Positions 23,648-35,262 of a stretch of DNA of 49,939 nt are shown piece after piece. How positions within the stretch are numbered: position 1 is the first letter of the stretch; each line of letters opens with the position of its first letter. The notes below the pieces were generated by a model, which saw nothing but the letters and a program-made list of their open reading frames with translations, had not been told where the DNA came from and made no database searches. The stretch covers positions 1 to 49,939 of the forward strand of contig JADGIZ010000013.1 in assembly GCA_027604665.1 (NCBI GenBank), read 5' to 3'. Both the position numbers and the translations under genes were made by a program. The stretch comes from Polyrhizophydium stewartii. Taxonomy: Eukaryota > Chytridiomycota > Chytridiomycetes > Rhizophydiales.

Positions 23648-25241
23648 TCACTTGAGGTGGAGCAGCTTGTAAGCAGCAAAGCCTGCGACGGCAATGATTC
23701 CGACGAGGGCGATGATTAGCGGACCGGGAGACGGCTGCGGCAACGGTTTTTTGCCGTCCTTTGGCTTGCTCTCCGCGCCAGGAGTTGTCGAAGCATAAGC
23801 TGCCGGTTTGAGAGGTGCACTAGGCGCAAGCTTGGCGGCTTTGGGAGCCGAGGACTTGCTGGTGGCCGTGCTCGATGCAGGAGCTTGCTTTGGCTCAGGC
23901 ACAACTACAGCGGGCGTTTGGCTTGGCTGCTGCACTCGTGCGCTGGGCTGCGACGCGATCTTGGTCGGGCTCGTCAGCACCTTGGGAGGGCTGGCCGGCG
24001 ACTTAGCTGCGCCAGCCTGAGGTCCGGTTGGCGGGACTCCCGTCGCACCAGCAACAGATGTGCGGTTGCTGTTGGTCGGCGGCATGGCGAGAACCTGCGC
24101 ATACGACAGCACACCGGGTCGCGTGCTGGACTGCACAGAGGGTCTGCTCGATGCGGCCGACGCTGGAGCGGCCGAGTCGGAGCGCGAGCGCGTGCTCCGC
24201 TCGTAAGCGGGTGCGTAAGATGACTGCAGCCACTCAAAGTGCGTCGCAGCGATGCGAATCAAAGCGGCGTCCTCGTTGTCCGGGTGCAGCCATGTATTAC
24301 CGCGATGACTACCGTCGGACCAGAGCTCGTCGGCGCTGGCTAGGGCGGCAACAATCGGCATGGCCGTGCGAGCGGCAGCGGCACCACGTTGACCGACGGA
24401 CTGGCTTCGCTCTGCGTTATTTTCAATACTTTAGGTGTTAGTTCACTTGCAGCACTACCAGCAAGACTGCTCAAGTACGCACTGCTGGCTGCGCGGCCGC
24501 TCGAGTCGGGCAGAGCCGAATCTGGCTCTGCGCGCCTTGGCGAGCTGCTGCGACCTGAAGCACTCCCTGTCAGCGCAGGCCGGCAGAGCAAAGTACGGCC
24601 AAGGAAGGTCGCACTCTTTTGAGCATCTGCGGCAGATCCAACGAGTTCGCGATCTGAAGAAAGCGTGCTGCCTGGACCCAGGTAATCTCAGTGATGCGAA
24701 CCTGCAAAGCACCAAGCGAGTGTGCAAAGCGAGCACTTACTGCGCTGGCCCTTTCGTCCGCGGGGCTGCTGCTGCTGCTGCGGCTGCTGCTGCTGCTCAA
24801 CGGGCCAAGCTGCTGCGGCATCCACGTGCGCCAGTTCAGCCGAATCGCGATTGCTGACAGAGTCGTTGCGCCGGTGCGACGAGCTGCGGCCTGCAGCGTA
24901 TCAGCACAAGGACGAGCAGCCGCGTGCCCCGCGCAGGGAAGGCTCCTACTTCGTTGACTCTGCTTGCCAGCGGCGCTGGCATCCACGGTCGAGCTTCGCT
25001 GGGGAGACGCGCTGCGGCCTGGGGGGGGGAGCGCGTGGGTGGAGACGGCATCGTCAGCGATGCAGCCGTCGGAAGGCGGGCTGTTCCGTTGCCCAGCGCC
25101 CAACCCACCGCGCTGTTGGGCGCGACTGGCCCTTCCCGGCTCGGCCGAGCTCGGCCGACTGCCAGCAGCACTGCTGCTGGTGCTGGCCCTGGCGCCGCTG
25201 GAGCTGCGCTGCTTCGTGGTGCGGTCGTCGGTGTTGCTCAT
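23648..25241 (-). CDS. Ser/Ala-rich tail-anchored protein of unknown function
   Basis: I do not recognise a family. My four-exon model (25241-24741, 24701-24615, 24566-24479, 24411-23648) gives 479 residues with consistent phases and intron lengths of 39, 48 and 67 nt; the last intron has a CTAAC branch-like motif. The N-terminal third is Ser/Ala/Arg-rich and probably disordered, with Ser runs and a C9 homopolymer in the coding strand near 25021 that could hide an indel. The middle holds ITEITWVQAARFLQIAN, and later DNEDAALIRIAATHFEWLQ, the only segments that look folded. The protein ends in a single hydrophobic helix (PLIIALVGIIAVAGFAAY) and a short basic tail, typical of a tail-anchored protein of ER or mitochondrial outer membrane. 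The C-terminal exon is the most secure part. Confidence 0.5.
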
Positions 25242-25647
25242 CGGGCGGAGACGATCGCTCTCCGAGAGTGACGACGGCTCGACCGGCTGCAGCGGTTGCC
25301 CACGCTGGTCTGGCTGCTGGCCGCGACGCTGCAGAGCGGCCGTGCGACGCACCGTGCGCGAGGGGTGTGCAGGTGCCCCGGAAGGGTCGCGACGCGCGGG
25401 CGTGGCACAGCGAGATCGCGAAGATGTGGGGGGTCAGCGCCGACGTCGCTGCCACGGCTGCGCGCGCCTAGGCGCCACGGGCGAGGCGGGTCGTGGGCCG
25501 CAAGTGTAGCCTGAGCTGAGCCATGGACGTGCCTTGCCGCCGCTCTGCGCGGGAGATGGCTTTGCGCTCTGCATTCCAACGGGCGTTGAGACGGGAGGAA
25601 GGAAGTTTGCGCAGAGGCGGATGGGTGTTCATTCATGCGAACCACTG
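25242..25647. other. 406-bp intergenic region
   Basis: No gene is supported. It lies between the AP-2 mu 3' end and the start of the tail-anchored protein gene, both on the minus strand. It is GC-rich, with open frames on both strands but no family motifs. It probably contains the promoter of the tail-anchored gene. Confidence 0.45.
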
Positions 25648-27807
25648 TCAAAACTGCGCAAAGAGGAAGCTAGTGTCAATCATCATCCGCCACGCATGGG
25701 GGATCAGACATATGCGCTTACTCTGATCTGGTACGATCCGGCGCGAGTCATGTACCGCACCCACTTGACGCTGGTGTAGTTGCTCTTTTCAAAGATCTTG
25801 AGGAATCGGACCATCAAACCAGATGCAGTGAACATGAGCACCTGGAAGTCAAGCGAGATCGGCGGGCGCGACCATGTCTTCTTGACCGTCGTCGCAGTCA
25901 ACTCGGCTTCGGCACTGAGAAGCACTTCGTCATGGCCCTGGAAGCGGGCGATCCTGCGTTGGGCAGCGAGATGAGCAGACGGCAAAACGAGTGCAGCGCG
26001 CGGCGATCAAGAGCATTTGCGCACTTCCAGATCATCGAGTTTTCGCTTCCGTTGTACTTTGCTTTGCCTGCGCTGACCGAGATCTTGGTTGACGCCGTGT
26101 TGAGCGGAGTCGGCACCTTGATAACGATGTTTTGGGCATAAACCTTTGAGGAGAACTGTGACTTGACGGCGACGCGAAACTCGACTCGTGTTGCCGAGAG
26201 CTCGTTCACGACAGCATGCACCTTGAAGGGCAGGCTGATGTTTTCGGTTGTGCGATATCTGGGAGCGGGTGTCGCGCCATAAAGTGCAAGGCGGGATTAG
26301 CGATCCAGCGCATGCAGCGTGGTAGCCAATGGTAGGCCTCCAGAAATGATCTTTCCGACTCATTAAACACACCGCATCAGCTCAAACTCGCCATCAGGCG
26401 GAATAAAGTTGATGGTCCGGTCCGAGTCGAAGCGTCCAAGCTTGACGCATTGGTGGAACTGGCAGTCGTCGAGCTCAACGGCCACAGGGCTCCTTCCCGC
26501 CGCTGCAACGCGGGACGAGGATGCGGCCTTGCCCTCCTTCTCGAGAAGAACCTTGTCATTGAGCCCAAACTTGCACTCTGGCATGCCTGAGAGGTATGCG
26601 CGCATGATGATTTGGCCCGAGACGTCCGAACGAAGCACTGTGCCTAAATGCACTCAGCAAAGTCGGCGGACAAGTCAGCCACTGCTGGCAGTGTCAAAGA
26701 CCGCGAGCAATCTTGCCTTTCGGGCTCATGATCAAGTTGATGCTTTCGATCACGTCGACAAATGCTTCGTTCTTGCGATATTTGATGTCTGGTCGTCGCC
26801 AAGACACCGCACCCGTGGCTTGGATTGCGATGCGGGAGCCCTCGTCCTGGAAGTCACCAAGTCAGCCGGGAATGCGACGGCAAGAGGCAGGGCAGGGCCA
26901 CGCACGGCAGCACGCTCGAGAGAGATTTCCTCTGTTGTTATGTACATCTTGAGAGTTTCGGCCTCGGTGTTTTGGGGGAAGCCAAAGTCGCAGATCTCTG
27001 CGAGAGCGTGCATGAGCTGCCGAGCGGCGCCATGAGGGCATGCAACCATCGATACGTACCGTCGAGCAGCTCGTAAATAAGAGTAAAGTTGCTCTTGACG
27101 GCGTCCTCGTTCAGCTTGCCAAAATAGCTTCTCCCGAGGCGGATCAGCTTGTAGAGAAACTCGTAGACGAGCGCCGCGTTGGGGTTCGTCCGCGACACAG
27201 CCGCAATGAAGATATTCTCTGTCTTGACGTGGAAGAAGTTCATGTTGGAAATGCTCAGGACGGGTGAGCGCACATCCGTACTCGAGATGACATGGATGCG
27301 AAACAGGTCCGACGCAGAGCGTCTTGAGGAGAGGCGGCAGGACGAGGAGAGAGTCAGCAGGCTGCCCCTCCAGCCAAGCTCGGAAGTGCCAGGGAGCTCT
27401 GGCGGCGGGGAGCGTCGAGGGCAGGTCCAAGGCTTCCGCGCGCTGGCCGCGGTGCGGCGCGGCATGGGGAATGCACCCCTTCCGGCGACCTGGCGGCAGA
27501 CGCCGCGCCGAGCCCGAGCGCAGCACGCCTGCCGCTCTGCCGCCAGGCGACGCCCCTTGTACTCGCGGCTCGCCAAGCCGCCCCAGCCCGCGCGCTGGCC
27601 GCGGTGCGGCAGGCGTGCTGCGCTCGGGCTCGGCGCGGCGTCTGCGGGCCCAAGCGCTCAGGCGGCACGGCGGCGTGGCGGCCTTGTTGCGCGCCGGGGG
27701 CGGGGGCGCATGGCACTCGTGGGCAACACGCACTTGACGTCCGCTCTGTACACGCGCGAAATGAGGACGTCTCCTTTGGCGTTGAAGATGAACACGGCGC
27801 TGAGCAT
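25648..27807 (-). CDS. AP2M1: AP-2 complex mu subunit (clathrin adaptor)
   Basis: Eight exons (27807-27734, 27322-27060, 26997-26906, 26846-26702, 26643-26373, 26258-26025, 25953-25722, 25653-25648) join to 438 residues, matching the ~435 of AP-2 mu. The N-terminal longin part has [12 protein letters not shown] and [17 protein letters not shown]. The C-terminal mu-homology domain has [60 protein letters not shown] and [25 protein letters not shown] favours mu2 over mu1. The subunit binds tyrosine-based cargo signals and phosphoinositides at the plasma membrane. The last exon is proposed to be 6 nt (Phe, stop), reached by a GTAAGC donor and a polypyrimidine-CAG acceptor; otherwise translation reads to a stop at 25704. 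Intron 1 is unusually long (411 nt) and carries an inverted repeat. Confidence 0.94.
27489..27646. repeat. Inverted repeat (42-bp arms) inside AP-2 mu intron 1
   Basis: Arm 1 (27493-27534) and arm 2 (27605-27646) are reverse complements with one mismatch over 42 bp, separated by 70 nt. A second, perfect 12-bp inverted repeat (about 27489-27500 and 27536-27547) brackets arm 1. A ~20-bp direct repeat starting cgcgctggccgcgg occurs near 27439 and 27591. The RNA could fold into a long hairpin in either direction. No transposase or target-site duplication is visible. The repeat lies wholly in the 27323-27733 intron. Confidence 0.85.
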
Positions 27808-27900
27808 CGCGAACGTCGGGAAAGATGCGGCACGCGCCAGCGGCCCAATCCAACCTTCCTCCCGGGCTGCAGAAACACGGCGCAGGCATAATATGAACCT

Positions 27901-28986
27901 CTATTTCGCGCGCCTGGGCGGCGCAGGGCCGGGCTTTGATGGCGCCTTGAGATCTGCACAGAACAGCACCGTGTGCGCCCATCCCGCGTGCTCGCCAAAG
28001 ATCTTGCGGAACGACTCGCCAATGTGGTCGTATGTCTGCTTGTTGATTGTTTTGACTGCCGGCGCAACGATACGATAGTCGCGTACGGCGATCTGCCTGA
28101 CGTGCGTGTCAACTGGGATGGCCCCGATCTTGTCGAGGCTGCCGTGGCGCTGCTTGTCAGTATTTCCGCAAACATACGCCGACACCAATACGCAAGCGCA
28201 TCAACAAGCCCACCTCATCAGGCAAATGCAATCGGCGACTTTGGGCCCGATGCCGGACAGTGTCATCAGCGCGGCATGTGCGTCTGCGTACGGCAGTAAT
28301 CGAAGCGACTCCAGCCATTTCACGCCGCCATTCTGGACAATCATCCAGGCGCTTTGGGCAATAAACTTTGCTCGGTACCCGAAACCGAGGGCACGCAGCC
28401 GCTCCTCGACCCCGTCTTGCGAGAGCGTTTCGATGCTCGGGAATGTCGAGAACGTGAAAGCGGTCGACATATCGGCGGGCGAGACAAGCGTGCCGAGGGT
28501 GTGTCCGTACTCGGTGCATAGGCTGTTCACCATAGACGATATGCGCGATATGTTGTTGTTGGAGCTGCAGATGAACGCAAACAGGTTCTCCACCGGATCC
28601 TGCCGCAGGACTCGCAGGCCGATGAGCTGCTGCTCGCGGACCTTGCTGGCGAAGTTCTTGTCGGCGCTCCACCGTTCGTAGAGCTGCGCAAGGCTGGTGT
28701 CGAGCTGAAAGTAGTCGCGCAGCAGGGCTCTCGCACGGTCAAGCTGCAGACGGTCGTCGTAAAAGTGGAACAGCACATCGTGCTCTGGCTGCAGCAGTCA
28801 GCGTCCCGCTCGTGAGTGTGCAAGTCCGTGTCGCCGCGCACCCGTCTGACGAAGCACCACCATGTGCTGCGCAATGACGCCGCCCCAGGTATCCGGCGCA
28901 AGCTGCCGCCAGCGGAACGCCTGGCCGCACACGAGCGTGCGGTGGAGGCGCAGCTCCGCAGGCGCGACGCCGAGCGACTGCCACAT
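27901..28986 (-). CDS. OGG1: OGG1 8-oxoguanine DNA glycosylase/AP lyase
   Basis: Three exons (28986-28842, 28784-28214, 28138-27901) give 317 residues. The N-terminal domain has LVCGQAFRW; the middle has LRQDPVENLFAFICSSNNN; the helix-hairpin-helix is LSGIGPKVADCICLM with the catalytic Lys, and the catalytic Asp is in AIPVDTHVRQIAVRDY. It ends with GEHAGWAHTVLFCADL and a short basic tail. OGG1 removes oxidised guanine paired with C and can nick the abasic site. The start codon is 96 bp from that of the divergent MDC1-like gene. No mitochondrial presequence is visible because the conserved domain begins close to the Met. Confidence 0.95.
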
Positions 28987-29082
28987 GTGACGGCTGCAAG
29001 CCGCGGCCGGCTGTCGGCCGTCGCCGCTCGCCCCGTGAAATCATATGAACGGCCTCACGCCTTTCTCAGGAAGACCGCCGGC
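28987..29082. promoter_or_regulatory. 96-bp divergent spacer between OGG1 and the MDC1-like gene
   Basis: Two DNA-damage genes diverge from this short segment. Shared promoter control is plausible but is inferred from layout; I see no recognisable damage-response element. Confidence 0.4.
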
Positions 29083-32000
29083 ATGTCCGAGCCGCACATG
29101 AATCGGCAGGCGAAGCACCAGTACATCCAGGACCGACTGTCCGAGGACCTGGAGACAAAGGAGACGGTGCGGGTGAATACGCGGGACTTCCAGCCGCCCA
29201 AAAGCAGCGCGACGGTGCTGCCTCTGGAGCTCGCGCCGTCTCACGCAGCTGACGCTCGAACGCAGGTGGCCTTTCTCCACTGCTTCGACGACAGCGACAA
29301 CGGAGCCGCGAGCGGCGGTCCTGCGGCCCAAAGCGCCATGCGGCTCCCCGTCAAGACCGGAATCAACCTTGTCGGTGCGGCCCGCAACTCAGCCTCCATC
29401 TGCCTCGACATCAAAGGCGTCAGCGGCCTGCATGCCCTGATCGGTGCGGTGGTCGCCGCTTCGCTGCCACCGTGCGGAAGAATCGACTGACCAGACTTTG
29501 GGTGCGCACCAGAGGTTTCGGCGGACGGCGCGGAGCACTTCATCGAGGACATCGAGTCCACAAACGGCACATCGATTGGCCTGTCGCAGTTTGTGCTCAC
29601 GCCGCGCCGGCTTTACCAGCTCACGCACAACAAGATCATCCACTTTGGCCCCGCGCGCTGCAGATATGAGATGGTGGATCCGCTCAAAAGCATCGAGAGC
29701 TGGGACGCGTTGCACCAAGACTCTCAAGCGATCGGTCTGCCTGTATGTTGTGCGCATTTGACCGCGTGCACTCGGCGCTCTTGTTCCTCATCCGTTTTGA
29801 TGTGCAGATCAGCGATGCCGTTGACAAATCCGTGCCCCAGTCTGCCTCTGTTGCGTGCTCGCTCGACCAGGCCGCAGCGGGCGACAACGTGCACGGCCAA
29901 ACAACTTCAAGCCTACCGGGTGCTGCAGTGGCGCATGCGTTCCCGTCTCTTCGAACGGTATCAGCAGGGCCGTCGTTGCGCAGCTCGTCAATCGTCTTTT
30001 CTCCGCCTCTCGTCGACGACTCCCTCTTACGCCGCCAAGGCGACGAGCGCGCGGCTGTTGGCCATCAGCCGGCGCGGGAGATTGCGCATAGCGGCTCTTT
30101 TAATCTGCCATCTGCGGCAAATCCAAAGGGCGATTCGGTTGGATCTAGCGCGCTATGGGCAGACGGCGGCGGCAAGCCGGACCTGGATCTCGCCCATGCA
30201 GATACAAAAGCGTCACAGACGCCAGAGCCGCTCGATGGGCCGCATGGCGCCAGCGAAAGTCCGAACCTTGTATCGGCTCCAATCATCTCTTCTCGGCCTG
30301 CGGCGGCGTCGCATCTGCCGGGCGACTCTGGCCTTGCGATATGGCCCTCGTCTCCGCGCTCTGTTGCGCCAAGCCAGGATGACTTTGGGGCAGAAAATGA
30401 GGACAAGCTTTCGCCAATGATTGTCGCAACAAACGCATACCCCGCTGCGGCTCCCGACGCGCAGACATCAGGACTTTTGGCAACTGACCCTTTCACCGTC
30501 GACTCAATGGCCACGGACCCTGCTGCGTCCAAAGTGCAAAAAAGCGGAGTGGAAGGCGGCGATGGGCCTGCAATGACCGACGCCGACGATCAGCGCGGTG
30601 CGTCCCCTCCTGCAGAGAACCAGCAACCGATAAGCTTGCCCAAGCCAGTTCGTAAGGTCAGGAAAGCGGGCAAGAAGGCGTCGGCCCTCGGATCGGCATC
30701 AAAGGTCGACAGCAACGACGCAAGCGAGAACGATACCGACGCTGCGTCTGTACCGGCTGCTAGGCCGCGCCGCCGCAAACAAGCTACATCCACACATCCA
30801 TCCGGACTGCCACATTCCTCAGGCGATCACAAGACGGACGAACCCGACTCCCCGCCCGCAGAAATGACCAAGCGCGGCCGCCCGCTCCGTGAAAAGGTGC
30901 CAAAATCCAAGCTCACTCGCATGCTGCAGTATTCATGTCTGATCACACTTGTCGTGCTGACCGAATGGCGGCGTACAGCGCGCTCTGGTGCCGGACATAC
31001 CAGTGGACAACACGCGAAATCCCGCGAGCGAGATGGATCTGTTCAACGCAGCTGGCCCGTCTGATTCTGTCGCCGAGCCTGCCGGCAGAGGTGCGGGACG
31101 TTTTTCGGAAATGCGTCGCAAGTCATGCACACTAATCTTTCCTCGACTACTCTCTGTTTCTGGAAGTAGGCAGAGCTGCAAAACCGTCGTCGAGGAAGCG
31201 TCCAGAGCCATCCAGCGCAACCCCGGAAACAAAGCAAGGGGCCAGGTCCGAAGACCCTTCCGAAGGCGAGGCGGAGCGCGCGGTGACTCTGGCGCACGAG
31301 CACGCTGATTCAGAAAGGCCGACCAAAAAGCCGAAGCGGACGACAAAGCGCGGTGCTCCACAGGAGGTGCGTGCCGATCTGCTCGTGTGTCGATTCCATT
31401 TTCTGATATTATCATCCTTGCAAGACGGCTGGACACAGTGCAGAACCACTCGTCGCCATCAAAAGTGCCCCATCGCCCACACCAAAAGGCTCTGTACGAG
31501 TCCTATTCACGGGGCTGCCCGAATTGGATGAGCGTGCGCAGATTGTCGAAATGCTCGGCGGCATTGTTGTCGACAATTGGGACGACTGCACCCATCTTGT
31601 GACAGACAGGATTCGCCGCACGGTCAAGTTCCTGTGTGCGCTATCAGCTGGCAAGCACATAATGGGAACCAAGTGGCTGGAGACGTCCAAGAAAGAGGGG
31701 CGGTTTGTTGGTGCGTTTATGCCCCGATAGCGCCGCGCAGATGCGCCACGCGCATGTCTGACACCACGGCCTCGCTTTCAGAGGAGGCCAAGTTTATTCT
31801 GCGCGACCCGGCCGCCGAAAAGCAGTACCGCTTTAGTCTCAAAAAGTCGTTGCAGGCTGTGCAGAGACCGGATGCCCGGCCGCTGTTTGCCTCCAGGACC
31901 GTTTTTCGCACACCAAGCGTCAAGCCCGGGCATGATGATCTTCGCGAGATTCTCACTTCTGCGGGCGGAACGGTGATGCTTGATCCTTCGACGACTATGG

Positions 32001-32327
32001 TGCGGCGACATAATTGAACTGACACTTTTACGCTCTGCAGCTCATCAATGACCGCTCCAAAGTCACGTCAGACACAATCGTAATTGCCGATCCTGCCGAC
32101 GCGGCCGACTTTGCGGACCTGCGGCGGTCGGTTGCTGCGCTGTTCAACTCGGAGATTGTTTTGACCAGCATCTTGAGGCAGGAGCTGGATCTCGACCAAA
32201 GGTGCATATCGGCAGTCGCCAGCACGCCCCGCGCCGCGACACCTTGCGCTGACGTGCGCAACTCAGCGAGATGCGCCTGCAAGGGGCCGCAACGCCAACA
32301 AGAGCAGCCAAGTCGTCACGAAAGTAA
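29083..32327 (+). CDS. MDC1/Mdb1-like DNA-damage checkpoint mediator (FHA, AT-hook-like, tandem BRCT)
   Basis: Nine exons (29083-29443, 29513-29742, 29808-30896, 30979-31090, 31170-31366, 31425-31710, 31782-31999, 32041-32201, 32267-32327) join in frame to 904 residues. An N-terminal FHA domain spans about residues 75-190: ICLDIKGVSGLHALIE and FIEDIESTNGTSIGLS carry the SxxH-like and NG signatures. A long Ser/Pro/Ala-rich region follows, with an AT-hook-like KRGRPLREK and basic patches. The C-terminus is a tandem BRCT resembling MDC1: VRVLFTGLPELDERA, VTDRIRRTVKFLCALSAG, GTKWLETSKKEGRF, then FILRDPAAEKQYRFSL and the second repeat with LTSILRQE. MDC1 and fission-yeast Mdb1 bind phosphorylated H2A/H2AX at breaks; that function is inferred. 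Confidence 0.85.
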
Positions 32328-32347
32328 ACTTCCCTGCGAGATCGAAA

Positions 32348-32951
32348 ATGCTGCGAGCCGCCAGCGTGACCGAGCTCCGTCGGTTCTGGGAGGGCGTCGG
32401 ACGCCAGCAGCACGAGCATTCTTTCTCACAAGGCGGCTCTGGCACGCTCTCTCCTGAGGATGACACCATTGGTGTGTGGCTTGAGCTGCTTGCCGTCGTG
32501 TGCTTGGTGCTGCTCAAGCTGGCCCATGTTCGCACAGCGGGCAAGCTGGCCGCGGAGCTAGCTCTCTGCCGCGACGCCACGGCGACCGCATCGGCACATT
32601 GCAATGCCGCTGCCGAGCGTCGCGCCTCGTTCCGGCATCTGCGTCCCACTTGCAGGGTCGCTCTCGCACGCAGGCCGCGAGGTCGTTGCTGACACGCCCT
32701 GCGCCAACATTGGCGGCTTTGACGCGCTGCCGCGGCGGCCAGTCTTTGCGCTGAAAACGCTGGTTGTGAATGACGCCAAGGTTCACGAGATCGAGTTTTG
32801 CTGCACGGCATGTCGCTCGGCGTTTGTGCTGCGGGCAGCGCACCACTGCACCTCGGACAAGGAGCAAGCCACCCAGCAGCCACCCGCGCAGCAGCAAGGC
32901 TTGGAGTGGCTGCGAGACCAGCGACGTGAGCACGTCAACCTGGTGATCTGA
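32348..32951 (+). CDS. Small hypothetical protein, model uncertain
   Basis: I do not recognise this protein. A three-exon model (32348-32471, 32538-32618, 32656-32951) gives 166 residues with consistent phases; another acceptor near 32673 is equally possible. The first exon starts 20 bp after the MDC1-like stop codon. The C-terminal exon has a strand-rich patch (PVFALKTLVVNDAKVHEIE) followed by FCCTACRSAF and HHC, which could be a small zinc-binding site, then a Gln-rich stretch. No hydrophobic helix survives splicing. It might be an extra 3' gene or a misread transcribed region. Confidence 0.35.
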
Positions 32952-33238
32952 GCGTCCGAAATGAAGGTGGACGGCCGGTCTGCCCGTCGCTGCCCGCCTG
33001 GGCGGTAGCGGCAATAAAACCATTCAGAGGACCAATGCATTTATAAGGCGAGAACGGCTTGTAGTCTTACGCGGATCAATGCGAGCGTCCATTCGAGAGC
33101 GCTCGCAAGCTGGTTGGGAGAGCGAATCGGTCAGAAGAAGGGCCTGGGAACGACTGCCGCTCGCGGACCGAGGCGAGAGACGCCGCGGATTGGCGCGGTC
33201 AGTAACAGAGCTGATGCTGGAAGTTGGCGGCGCATATA

Positions 33239-35189
<1,951 letters not shown>

Positions 35190-35262
35190 GTGTCTGCAAG
35201 GCGAACTCTTGTCTCGCCTGAAATTCGACAACAGACTCGATCCTGACGACGGCGGTCTCTAT

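Noticed and set aside
24340..24591. Separate minus-strand reading frame (about 80 residues) inside the tail-anchored gene
   Set aside because: It cannot be joined to the neighbouring exons in phase, whereas another frame can with normal intron sizes.
27489..27646. CRISPR array or intact transposon
   Set aside because: There is one pair of inverted arms and no regular spacers, no transposase and no target-site duplication; the host is eukaryotic.
32514..33023. Minus-strand gene opposite the small hypothetical gene
   Set aside because: Its translation is compositionally biased and lacks motifs; the plus-strand model has consistent splice phases, though it too is weak.
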